Source of the DNA: a virus
IMG/VR virus record: IMGVR_UViG_3300045131_002220
Span: 1 to 32,543 of that record
Direction: 5' to 3' (one strand)
DNA: 32,543 nucleotides
Below the pieces are notes generated by a model that ran no database searches, was not told where the DNA came from, and saw nothing but the letters and a program-made list of their open reading frames with translations. Shown in pieces: positions 22,794 through 29,002 of the stretch; positions within the stretch are counted from its first letter, which is position 1, and each line of letters starts with the position of its first letter. The translations under genes were made by a program, and so were the position numbers.

Positions 22794-23104
22794 CACGCCG
22801 CCCCCTTCCTGCGCGCCATCGCCATCGCCTCAATCCCCGCGTGCGTCGCCGGCCGCGCCGCCGCCGCCAGCAGCGGACCCAACTCCACCAGCGTCGTCAA
22901 CCGCCCCCGCTCGATCCGCCGAATGCCGTGCCGCTTGCACAGCCGCCAGATCGTCACCCGGTCAATCCCCGCCAGCTTGGCAGCCGTCGGCACCGGACAC
23001 ATCCCATCCAGCTCCAACGCCGACCGCACCGCCGCCGCCGTCTCCGGACGCGCCCCCGCGCCGGCCAACACCAACCCAACAGCCTGAATCGTTTCAGCAT
23101 TCAT
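22793..23104 (-). CDS. Small helix-turn-helix protein
   Basis: A 103-residue protein. ATG 23104-23102 (MNAETIQAVG) overlaps the DUF3310 gene stop as ATGA and is preferred over the longer frame. Residues about 39-63 (PTAAKLAGIDRVTIWRLCKR) have the helix-turn-helix pattern of small phage DNA-binding proteins: an AAKLAG first helix followed by a TIWR recognition helix. A basic C terminus ends in RRKGAA. It may regulate early genes or bind DNA during replication. Confidence 0.65.
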   Translation of the reverse strand: MNAETIQAVGLVLAGAGARPETAAAVRSALELDGMCPVPTAAKLAGIDRVTIWRLCKRHGIRRIERGRLTTLVELGPLLAAAARPATHAGIEAMAMARRKGAA

Positions 23105-23961
23105 GCCTGGCCACCATTCCTTTGCCCCAGCTCTTTCGCGCAGCTCGTGCAGCACGTCTTTTGACCCTCATACCGCGGATTGAATCCCAACCCGCACACC
23201 GCGCAGTCGGCCGGGAAGATGGACGCACTCGTTGCCGCATCCGCCGCCGCCGCTTCCGGATCAGCCGGCGGCTTGACCGTCTGTTTACGCGCGGCCCCGG
23301 CTTTCGTCGACTTCCCACACGTGGTCGAGCAACACTTCTGATCCTTGCGCCACGGCGTGAACATCTTACCGCACGCCGCGCAGGCCTTTTCTTTCCCGAC
23401 CGTAGCCGCCGCCTTCTTCGCCGTGGGCGTCACCGCCGCCGGCTTCTTCGCCTGGTATCCCGCCCGTGCATACCGGATGTTCTTTTCCTTCACGCACGCC
23501 GGCGAGCAGCACTTCGCACTCGCCGACCGGGCGTCAAATTTCTTGCCACAGATCACGCACGTCTTCGGCCAGGTTCGAGGGCCATTGCCTAGACGCACCT
23601 TTGCCTTCGCCAGCAGCGCCTTAGCATGATCCCGAGGCGCCACCGGTCTTGTTCCATCCGCAGCCACTGCGGCCGCCACCGTCGCCATCGCAAGCGCGGC
23701 GCTCGTATCCTGCCCCCACATCGACGTCGCCCACGGCCGCAGCGCGGGCGACTCAATCCCGACCGCCGCCCGCTCCAGATACCACGCCGCCTTGCGCAGA
23801 TCAGCGACACAATCCGCCCCGATCTTCCGCCCCGCCCGCGCGATATACTTCACCGCGTTGCCCAGGTGGAAACCCAGACCCCACGCCTCGATCACCTTGA
23901 TCGTCTCATACTGCGTATCCCCGCCATAATGCGGGGGATGGTCGATCATCTCGTTACCCAT
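23101..23961 (-). CDS. DUF3310 domain fused to three zinc ribbons
   Basis: A 286-residue protein. The N terminus is a DUF3310 (phage nucleotide kinase-like) domain: HPPHY (8-12), YETIKVIEAWGLGFHLGNAV (19-38), KYIARAGRK and DLRKAAWYLERA. Such domains are usually stand-alone proteins of about 60-120 residues. Here three similar C-x2-C...C-x3/4-C ribbons follow (cysteines 135/138/151/156, 194/197/210/215 and 253/256/270/274), separated by Ala/Lys/Pro linkers. The ribbons suggest DNA or protein binding. The function of DUF3310 is not settled. Confidence 0.75.
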   Translation of the reverse strand: MGNEMIDHPPHYGGDTQYETIKVIEAWGLGFHLGNAVKYIARAGRKIGADCVADLRKAAWYLERAAVGIESPALRPWATSMWGQDTSAALAMATVAAAVAADGTRPVAPRDHAKALLAKAKVRLGNGPRTWPKTCVICGKKFDARSASAKCCSPACVKEKNIRYARAGYQAKKPAAVTPTAKKAAATVGKEKACAACGKMFTPWRKDQKCCSTTCGKSTKAGAARKQTVKPPADPEAAAADAATSASIFPADCAVCGLGFNPRYEGQKTCCTSCAKELGQRNGGQA

Positions 23962-24002
23962 GATTCACCCCTTTCAGTTTTCAGCATTTCAGCTTTCGGC
24001 TT

Positions 24003-24548
24003 TTATCTTCCAACCGGCTCAACCTCAATCCCGTGCTCCCCAGTGAGCACGATCATCGCATTCGCGATCGCCGCCGCCCGCGCCCTCGGGAAAACCGACG
24101 CCGAGACAAAGGTGTACAAACTGGCCGTTGCGCCCGTGTCATCCCATTCCAGATACTTCCCGTCAAACACCCGCCGAACCCGGCACGGCTCATCCGGATC
24201 TTGCGCCGCCTCTTCCCTCGCCAGCGCCTCCGCACCCGTCCCGATCTTCCTCGGAGGCGGCGGCGGGATATTCGGCATGTCGGGCACGCACCCGTTTTTA
24301 TTTGTCTCATCCCCCAGCGCAGCCAGCGCCTCCGCCATCGGCACCCAACCGCAAATGACGTGCAGCGATGAAAACTTGCTTCCATCCGAAGCTCTACGAT
24401 AATACCCATCCCGCACATACGCCGCCGTCACCATCCGCTCGGTATCCGGCCAAAGCAGATACGGCCCATCCGCAGGCCGCAACCGCAGCACCAACACCAG
24501 GTTCCCCTCCGCCGGCATATCCCCCGCGCTTCTCCATTGCATTGCCAT
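24003..24548 (-). CDS. Early protein with DUF551-like N terminus
   Basis: A 181-residue protein starting at ATG 24548-24546 (MAMQWRSAGDMPAEGNLVLV); a second ATG two codons later is also possible. The N-terminal half resembles the small phage DUF551-type domain: W-x-S...MP..G..VLV, then YVRDGYYRRASDG and HVICGWVPM. A proline-rich linker (NIPPPPPRKIG) leads to a C-terminal half with DEPCRVRRVFDGKYLEWDD and a helix rich in Ala and Arg. A repetitive 41-base gap with T-rich motifs separates it from the next gene. Function unknown. Confidence 0.6.
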   Translation of the reverse strand: MAMQWRSAGDMPAEGNLVLVLRLRPADGPYLLWPDTERMVTAAYVRDGYYRRASDGSKFSSLHVICGWVPMAEALAALGDETNKNGCVPDMPNIPPPPPRKIGTGAEALAREEAAQDPDEPCRVRRVFDGKYLEWDDTGATASLYTFVSASVFPRARAAAIANAMIVLTGEHGIEVEPVGR

Positions 24549-24578
24549 CTTGTCACCCGCCTCTTTACTGTTTCCTAC

Positions 24579-24779
24579 TCACCGCGCCTGGCCGTTCTCG
24601 GCCAGCCCGCCCGCATCAGTAGCAACCGTTCGCACCGATGCGGCCAAAAAAAAAGCCGCCTGGCCGGATCGGCTCCGGTGGTTGGCTTTCGCCGCCTTAT
24701 CCAAAGCCTCCAAGACCTCGGCAGGCATGCTGATTGTCACGATTTTGTTTTCCGTTTTCCGCCCTGGTTCTGCTTTCAT
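24579..24779 (-). CDS. Ribbon-helix-helix regulator, first gene of the minus-strand early operon
   Basis: A 66-residue protein with start ATG 24779-24777 (MKAEPGRKTE). The segment KIVTISMPAEVLEALDKAA, with ANHRSRSGQAAFFLA, is a ribbon-helix-helix pattern as in CopG/MetJ-type repressors. The gene is the first of the leftward early operon and faces a second RHH gene across a 139-bp spacer, so a switch function is likely. The last coding part contains a 30-bp element (24612-24641) that is 25/30 identical to the promoter region at 24783-24812. Binding to these repeats is an inference. Confidence 0.75.
   Translation of the reverse strand: MKAEPGRKTENKIVTISMPAEVLEALDKAAKANHRSRSGQAAFFLAASVRTVATDAGGLAENGQAR
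24612..24641. repeat. 30-bp direct repeat, copy inside the RHH gene
   Basis: Matches 24783-24812 at 25 of 30 positions in the same orientation. Both copies would read in the same frame on the minus strand (ASVRTVATDA and TSVGTIATVA), so a duplicated coding segment is as possible as a pair of operators. Confidence 0.65.
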
Positions 24780-24782
24780 GCG

Positions 24783-24812
24783 CGCAACAGTAGCAATCGT
24801 TCCTACCGATGT
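24783..24812. repeat. 30-bp direct repeat, copy in the divergent control region
   Basis: It lies directly upstream of the minus-strand RHH gene and contains the CCTACCG core that is mirrored at 24839-24847. A related copy sits at 24612-24641. Confidence 0.65.
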
Positions 24813-24815
24813 CAA
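24787..24815 (-). promoter_or_regulatory. Weak promoter candidate for the leftward early operon
   Basis: On the minus strand, a perfect -35 TTGACA (plus 24810-24815) is followed after 17 bases by TACTGT (plus 24787-24792), a poor -10. Transcription would begin almost at the ATG of the RHH gene, so the message could be leaderless. The CGGTAGGAA half-site sits between the two boxes. Confidence 0.4.
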
Positions 24816-24847
24816 ACATATTTTTTAATTATTTTTAACGGTAGGAA
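24800..24847. promoter_or_regulatory. Candidate operator: 9-bp inverted repeat in the divergent RHH control region
   Basis: TTCCTACCG (24800-24808) and CGGTAGGAA (24839-24847) are exact inverted copies separated by an AT-rich spacer of 30 bases. One copy lies between the leftward -35 and -10. The other abuts the rightward -35 (24848). A protein bound to both could control both promoters. The spacer contains long T/A runs that may bend. Confidence 0.55.
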
Positions 24848-24875
24848 TTGACGGCAGACGTTCGCGTGCTACAAT
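24848..24875 (+). promoter_or_regulatory. Sigma70-like promoter for the rightward RHH operon
   Basis: TTGACG (24848-24853), a 16-base spacer and TACAAT (24870-24875) form a good housekeeping promoter, about 44 bases before the RHH start at 24919. An AAGGAAACGAAAGGGGG stretch follows and serves as ribosome site. An inverted-repeat half-site touches the -35 box. Confidence 0.65.
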
Positions 24876-24918
24876 TATACCGATTAGCACAACGCAAGGA
24901 AACGAAAGGGGGCCGCAT

Positions 24919-25116
24919 ATGCGCAAAAAATCCCCACAGGATAAATATCGGAAGGTCAGCCTATCACTACCCAAAGGCATGTTAGATAACCTGCAAAAGG
25001 AAGCCCACCTCCAGAACCGATCACTATCCAACATGGTCGCCACCCTACTCATCGAGCAGGTGCGCGAAAACTGCGAACCTTATTTGACAACCCAGAGAGG
25101 AACCCCACGTGGCTGA
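24919..25116 (+). CDS. Ribbon-helix-helix regulator, rightward operon
   Basis: A 65-residue basic protein (MRKKSPQDKYRKVSLSLPKG) with a GAAAGGGGG ribosome site. RKVSLSLPKGMLDNLQKEAH and LQNRSLSNMVATLLIEQV give a ribbon plus two helices, typical of RHH repressors. It is one of the few plus-strand genes and diverges from another RHH gene at 24579-24779, a layout like a lysis-lysogeny switch built from RHH rather than HTH repressors. The next gene begins inside its last codons (GTG 25109). Confidence 0.75.
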   Translation: MRKKSPQDKYRKVSLSLPKGMLDNLQKEAHLQNRSLSNMVATLLIEQVRENCEPYLTTQRGTPRG

Positions 25117-26005
25117 AAAAATGACAATCCAGGGGATCAAACTAGCCTTAAGCGAGGAGGCTTTTTTCAATGGCCCGGCCGCCCTGGTCGAAGAGCGCAC
25201 CGTCACGGCCGGCTACAAAGGCGGGTCTCACGGTATCTCGCTGCGGATCTGCAAAGGGCTATCTTACCGAGTCGGGGCCCACCGGGGCACATTCGAGCGG
25301 TCGCGCCAGTATATCGCCGTCTCGACGGGCACACTCACCCTGACCAGCCACCGCATTATCTATTCAGCGTCCGCAAAATCGTTCAGTTTGAACTGCGCCG
25401 CCGTGGAGCTTTACGAGTTGACCGACGATTGTCTGATTGTCGGACCCGCCGGCAAGCCTCGAATTCTCCGCTGCGTGTTGCCTGCCGATGCCCGGCAGCG
25501 CCTCACAGCCGCGCTCGGGTTCACCCCTACAATCACCCAGGGCGCCATCTTCGGCCGATCCAAACCACGCGGCTGTCTCGGCCGCGCCTTCCGGGCTCTA
25601 CTCGTGATTCTGCTAATCGGCCTCGGCCTGGCGATGCTCGACGCTGTTTTTAGCCGGCGCAAAAAAACAAATCCCGTAAGTCTTACACCTGTATCCATTT
25701 CAACAGAAAACCCGCCGCCGCCTGTGACTGCTCCTTTGTGGCAGGTTGTTGATGCGCCACCGCCTGCGCCAGCGTCCACCCCTTTGCTGCAGGCCGATGT
25801 TGCCGCGCCACCGACGCGTCACAAAGCGGCCGAAGTCGGTCAGGTCGTCACGCTGACACTGCGCTCGGGGCGCATCATAAAGGGTGAGGTCACCGCTATT
25901 AGCGGATCCGAGGTGGCGATTAAGTCTTTGACCCAAGCCGCGACCGTGACGATCGCGCGCGGAACACTCACGCCAGAGTCCGCATCATCCATATTTGGGG
26001 ATTGA
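25109..26005 (+). CDS. Membrane protein with PH-like domain, plus-strand cargo
   Basis: A 298-residue protein from GTG 25109, overlapping the RHH gene; ATG 25121 is an alternative. Residues about 28-120 look like a bacterial PH-like lipid- or protein-binding domain: RTVTAGYKGGSHGISLRICK, YRVGAHRGTF, then GTLTLTSHRIIYSASAKSFS, typical of 'TNkRiiF...KSfsi' domains. A transmembrane helix spans about 161-181, flanked by RR/KK. A proline-rich linker (about 200-235) leads to a small beta domain (VVTLTLRSGRIIKGEVTAI, SGSEVAIKSL). Co-transcribed with a regulator and opposite to lytic genes, it could be a prophage-expressed membrane function such as superinfection exclusion. That role is inferred. Confidence 0.65.
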   Translation: MAEKMTIQGIKLALSEEAFFNGPAALVEERTVTAGYKGGSHGISLRICKGLSYRVGAHRGTFERSRQYIAVSTGTLTLTSHRIIYSASAKSFSLNCAAVELYELTDDCLIVGPAGKPRILRCVLPADARQRLTAALGFTPTITQGAIFGRSKPRGCLGRAFRALLVILLIGLGLAMLDAVFSRRKKTNPVSLTPVSISTENPPPPVTAPLWQVVDAPPPAPASTPLLQADVAAPPTRHKAAEVGQVVTLTLRSGRIIKGEVTAISGSEVAIKSLTQAATVTIARGTLTPESASSIFGD

Positions 26006-26009
26006 CGGC

Positions 26010-27140
26010 CTACCCCACGCCCAGCGCCGGGATCGACCGCGTAACCGCCTCCCGCAGCGCCTCGAGCGATGGCTGCGAATAGCGGCCGTGCATCCCCTGG
26101 GGCGCGTGGCCCGTGATCGCATCGGTCACGTGGGGCGGCACCCCCGCCTCATCCATCATCGAGATAAACGTCGCCCGCAGCGAATGGAAGCTCGCCCGGC
26201 CCATCTCATTATCCAGCACCCCAGCCGCCTCCCAGAGCCCAAACAGCGACTCCCGCCCGAATCGATCGAACAGCGCCCCGGATCCGCGCGCCTCGATCCG
26301 ACTCCGGATCATCCCCAGCGCCTCGGCCGTCAGCGGGATCAGCAACGGCCGCCCGCCTCGCCCCCGCGTCTTGCCCGCGATCAGCCGCAGCGCCCCGCCG
26401 TCCACCTGGTCCCCCCGTATCCGCATCGCATCCCCCAGCCGCAGCCCCGTCGACCACCCCAGCAACACCAGGTCCGCCAGATCCGGGTGAGCCACAAACC
26501 CCTTGCGCGTGATCCCATCCCGCGCCTTCCACGGCCGCGCGCCCCCGTGGCACGCCGTAGCCCACGCCTGGCGCGCCTCCGCCAGCGAGAGCCGCCGATA
26601 CCTGCCCCCTCCCGCCTTCGGCGCGGAAATGCCCATCCACGCCCCACCCAACCCCAGATCCCGCCACACCCGCCTAAGCAGCGCCGCATCCCGCCCCGGC
26701 GTCGCCTTCTCCTTTCCGATCTCCCGCACATACTCCCGGGCGGCCGCCGGCGTCACCGCCCGCGCCCCCGCGATCCCGCGCACCCCACACCAGAGCGCAA
26801 ACCGCCCGAGCATCTGCCGATACGTCTCCATCGTCCGCACCGCCGGATGCCGTGCCAGGCTGTCAGCCCACCGCCCCGCCAGATCCCCCGGCGCCAGATC
26901 CTCCCCCACCGCCTCACCGGTCAACCGCCGCTGGGCCCACTCCCCCAGCTCCCGCAGCCCCTGGAGGTAATCAGCCTCACTCCCCGCGGACGCCGCCACG
27001 CCCGTAATCCGGGCCGCCTTCTGCCGGGCCGACGCCTCATCCTCGGTATACAGCGCCACGGTACGACGCACCCCCGCCGCCAAAAACTGCAAATACCACC
27101 GCCGCCCGCGCCGAAACAAATGCCCGGTTGCCCGTTTCAT
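26010..27140 (-). CDS. int: Tyrosine recombinase / integrase
   Basis: A 376-residue integrase; ATG 27140-27138 has a GGGGGAAG ribosome site. Catalytic positions of the tyrosine recombinase family are visible: R234 in TGLRLGDA, K257 in AGKTRG, H319-x2-R322 in FHSLRATF, H345 in ITGH and nucleophile Y354 in HGRYSQ. The N-terminal third (GHLFRRGRRWYLQFLAAGVRR) is basic and resembles an arm-binding domain, followed by a core-binding SAM-like domain near 85-165. It inserts the phage at attP, which lies 177-214 bases upstream. It converges tail-to-tail with the plus-strand membrane gene, four bases apart. Confidence 0.9.
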   Translation of the reverse strand: MKRATGHLFRRGRRWYLQFLAAGVRRTVALYTEDEASARQKAARITGVAASAGSEADYLQGLRELGEWAQRRLTGEAVGEDLAPGDLAGRWADSLARHPAVRTMETYRQMLGRFALWCGVRGIAGARAVTPAAAREYVREIGKEKATPGRDAALLRRVWRDLGLGGAWMGISAPKAGGGRYRRLSLAEARQAWATACHGGARPWKARDGITRKGFVAHPDLADLVLLGWSTGLRLGDAMRIRGDQVDGGALRLIAGKTRGRGGRPLLIPLTAEALGMIRSRIEARGSGALFDRFGRESLFGLWEAAGVLDNEMGRASFHSLRATFISMMDEAGVPPHVTDAITGHAPQGMHGRYSQPSLEALREAVTRSIPALGVG

Positions 27141-27166
27141 ACTTCCCCCTGTTGCACTGTAGGCTT

Positions 27167-27175
27167 TTGTATGCT
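27167..27175 (+). repeat. Candidate integrase arm site, copy 1
   Basis: TTGTATGCT, repeated exactly at 27413-27421 in the same orientation. The copies flank the attP core at distances of about 142 and 59 bases. This spacing is compatible with arm-type binding sites of a tyrosine recombinase. Confidence 0.4.
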
Positions 27176-27316
27176 CCACGCGGCCATGATAACACACTGT
27201 TTCCAAAAGCTGCAAATATTCATTTTACCAGCTACACCCCTAAAAACCACAATAAAACCGCTATTTTTCCGCCTCTCCCCTTATTTCACAAAAAACAAAA
27301 ACGCCCCAAACTTCGT

Positions 27317-27354
27317 TTTTAAGTCCGGTGCGTCTGCCATTCCGCCACCCAGGC
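27317..27354 (-). other. attP: attP core: 5' half of a tRNA-Leu(UAA) gene
   Basis: The minus strand from 27354 reads GCCTGGGTGGCGGAATGGCA, then GACGCACCGGACTTAAAA. This is the acceptor 5' strand, D-arm and anticodon 5' stem plus loop of a bacterial tRNA-Leu with anticodon UAA. Similarity stops in the anticodon loop, where crossover of tyrosine recombinases often occurs. The bases that should complete the anticodon stem are absent, so it is not a functional tRNA. It lies just upstream of the integrase gene. Integration would rejoin this half to the host 3' half. Confidence 0.8.
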
Positions 27355-27376
27355 CAAAGAGATTGGAGGTTAGTGG

Positions 27377-27405
27377 GTTATGACGGTTTTTTGATGAGGT
27401 GTAAA
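27377..27405 (-). promoter_or_regulatory. Promoter-like sequence aimed at the tRNA-half attP
   Basis: On the minus strand TTTACA (plus 27400-27405), a 17-base spacer and CATAAC (plus 27377-27382) precede the tRNA-like block by about 22 bases. It could drive the reconstituted host tRNA-Leu after integration, or transcription toward the integrase. The -10 match is only partial. Confidence 0.35.
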
Positions 27406-27412
27406 CATAGGG

Positions 27413-27421
27413 TTGTATGCT
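27413..27421 (+). repeat. Candidate integrase arm site, copy 2
   Basis: Exact second copy of TTGTATGCT (27167-27175), on the other side of the attP core. Confidence 0.4.
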
Positions 27422-27480
27422 TTTGTGTGTTTTGAAATCGGTGTTGCTGTGTGTTACTTTAGACGATTATCGCGGGCGGG

Positions 27481-28113
27481 TCAACTTTCGAGATTGTAGA
27501 CGACGCGGGCGGGATATCTAAAGTGGCTACCACTGGCGTTGTAAGGATTGTTGCCGTCTACGGTGTAGGCTAAGGCATACGCAATGTTGTCTGGTTTCAC
27601 TCCATCAATCACCCACTCCATTTTGATGTCTATGTAACTGTCTCGATATCCGAGGTCCCCAACTAGGGCCCAATCATCTCTGATCCCGTAGGAACCGGGG
27701 ACCGAGCTGATGTTTATAACTTTTGATATACGCAAGTCCGTAGAATAACTGCTCCAGACATTGGATGTTCTGACAATCTGTGTAATCTTTTTGACCCTGG
27801 GCCAATCAATGTTGTCTGAATCCTCGAATGTGGTCTGCACCACGGCCTGGCTCGCGTAGGAATAATTGGGGGTGGTAAACGACCACCATGAAACGGATGG
27901 TGAAGCCACACCTGAAATACTGGACCACGGCAATGTCCAAATTAGCGGAGCCGCGTAGTCTGGTAGGTAAATCCGCCCGGTTACGCGACGGAAATAATAG
28001 GGTTGTTGGATCGGTACCATGGGATATAAATTGTCGGCGATCACGATTTCGCCGTCCGGGCTGCGGAGAAGTTTGCCGTCGGTCCCAATCAACACTTTGC
28101 CTTCGTCGCTCAT
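27481..28113 (-). CDS. Terminal late-operon protein, possible receptor-binding or moron protein
   Basis: A 210-residue protein whose ATG directly follows the upstream stop (TAAATG). It begins with a short beta-repeat-like segment (VLIGTDGKLLRSPDGEIVIADN) and continues with a Trp/Tyr/Ser-rich, strand-rich body (SVSWWSFTTPNYSYAS, RTSNVWSSYSTDLRISKV, KMEWVIDGVKP), ending VVYNLES. The 'LIGTDGKLLRSPDGEIV' type opening occurs in phage tail-associated proteins. The gene is visibly less GC-rich than its neighbours, as is the integration region next to it. This may mean recent acquisition. It is the last gene before attP. Confidence 0.6.
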   Translation of the reverse strand: MSDEGKVLIGTDGKLLRSPDGEIVIADNLYPMVPIQQPYYFRRVTGRIYLPDYAAPLIWTLPWSSISGVASPSVSWWSFTTPNYSYASQAVVQTTFEDSDNIDWPRVKKITQIVRTSNVWSSYSTDLRISKVINISSVPGSYGIRDDWALVGDLGYRDSYIDIKMEWVIDGVKPDNIAYALAYTVDGNNPYNASGSHFRYPARVVYNLES

Positions 28114-28662
28114 TTAGGACTCCGGATGTTGCGAGGCGTGGGTGACGGTGGGGACCCAGCCGTAGGTGACGACACCGCTCACCGTTTTTTTGCCCAGCAC
28201 GTGGCTAGGCGTGAGGATTTCGGCGAGGGAGACGATCAGATCCAACACTGAGCGGGCGATCTGGGTGATGGTGACGGCGCCGTCATCGGCTTCGGCTATG
28301 ACGGCGATGATGGTCCCGGCGTCGGTGGGCGGCGTCATCCCTACGTTGATTTTTCCGGAGGCCCACCAGGCGTAGACGACACCGGCTTCGCCGGTGAATG
28401 TGTACCAATCAGCCATATCGGTGACGGCGGTGTGGTTGATGGTGCCGGTGCCGATGCCCGCAGAGCCGGAGGGGATGTAGACGATGTAGGAATCGGCGGC
28501 GGTGCTCCAACGGACGGTCCAGGGCGGTTCGTAGGCTACCCCCGGCTCGGGCGCGCGGGTGTAGGCGGAGCGCTGCCGATCGGACCGGGCGGGATCCGGA
28601 CGCGGATCGCCCAGGAGGGTGAGCAGGCGCTGCGCGGTGCCATTGGAGAGGAGTACTGCCAT
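28114..28662 (-). CDS. Late protein, possible tail or structural component
   Basis: A 182-residue protein from ATG 28662-28660 (MAVLLSNGTAQRLLTLLG). The longer upstream frame is a shadow of the lipoprotein gene. It contains a beta-rich body: TVRWSTAADSYIVYIPSG, then DWYTFTGEAGVVYAWWASG and INVGMTPPTD. A final segment carries SLAEILTPSHVLGKKTVSG. It lies between the Rz1-like lipoprotein and the last gene, directly abutting the latter. No family is recognised; a virion-associated role is a guess from order and composition. Confidence 0.6.
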   Translation of the reverse strand: MAVLLSNGTAQRLLTLLGDPRPDPARSDRQRSAYTRAPEPGVAYEPPWTVRWSTAADSYIVYIPSGSAGIGTGTINHTAVTDMADWYTFTGEAGVVYAWWASGKINVGMTPPTDAGTIIAVIAEADDGAVTITQIARSVLDLIVSLAEILTPSHVLGKKTVSGVVTYGWVPTVTHASQHPES

Positions 28663-28666
28663 AGTG

Positions 28667-29002
28667 TCATTCTCCCGGATCTGGCAAGGCAAACCACCCG
28701 GCCGGGATGTCCATCGTGCGGATGGCGGGTACGCCGGACGGCAGCATGACTTCCACCTTGGCACCCTTGATCGTTTCGGCGAGGCGAACCGGCTCGCCAG
28801 CGGGGATGTAGACTGCCGGGGTCGTGCAGCCCGCCAGCATCGCCAGCGCCAAGCACCACCCGGCGGCCTTGATCCGCTTGCGGAGCCGCTCGCGTAACGC
28901 GGGCCTCCGTGGCTGATCGATGGACGCGGGTGCATCGGCTTGGGCCTTCACCCACCAGGCGAGAAGACCAAGCACGATGCCGATGATGATCTGGGCTGTC
29001 AC
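28667..29002 (-). CDS. Rz1/spanin-like lipoprotein with extra N-terminal membrane segment
   Basis: A 111-residue protein from GTG 29002, overlapping the holin-like stop as GTGA. Residues 3-19 (AQIIIGIVLGLLAWWVK) form a membrane helix. After a proline/arginine-rich stretch there is a second basic-hydrophobic segment ending in a lipobox, LAMLAGC (C59). The remaining 52 residues (YIPAGEPVRLAETIKGA, then LPSGVPAIRTMDIPAGWFAL) are short and periplasmic-looking. Spanins link inner and outer membranes in host lysis; one with both a membrane helix and a lipobox would be atypical. An internal start that produces only the lipoprotein is possible but no clear one is seen. Confidence 0.55.
   Translation of the reverse strand: MTAQIIIGIVLGLLAWWVKAQADAPASIDQPRRPALRERLRKRIKAAGWCLALAMLAGCTTPAVYIPAGEPVRLAETIKGAKVEVMLPSGVPAIRTMDIPAGWFALPDPGE

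Larger units (their letters stand above)
27141..27480. other. 340-base non-coding integration region
   Basis: No gene is supported here. It holds the tRNA-like attP core (27317-27354), a 9-bp direct repeat (TTGTATGCT) at 27167-27175 and 27413-27421 on either side of it, AT-rich sequence at 27181-27320 and a promoter-like sequence at 27377-27405 that points at the attP block. Base composition is distinctly more AT-rich than the rest of the window. Confidence 0.7.

Noticed and set aside
24919-26005. Toxin-antitoxin pair (RHH antitoxin plus toxin)
   Set aside because: The second protein is 298 residues with a PH-like domain and a membrane helix and no known toxin motif. The layout fits a regulator with cargo better.
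27317-27354. Functional phage tRNA-Leu
   Set aside because: Only the 5' half to the anticodon loop is present; the anticodon 3' strand, T-arm and acceptor 3' strand are missing.
25995-27383. Plus-strand frame of 462 residues (Arg/Pro-rich)
   Set aside because: It is antisense to the integrase, whose catalytic residues are all visible.
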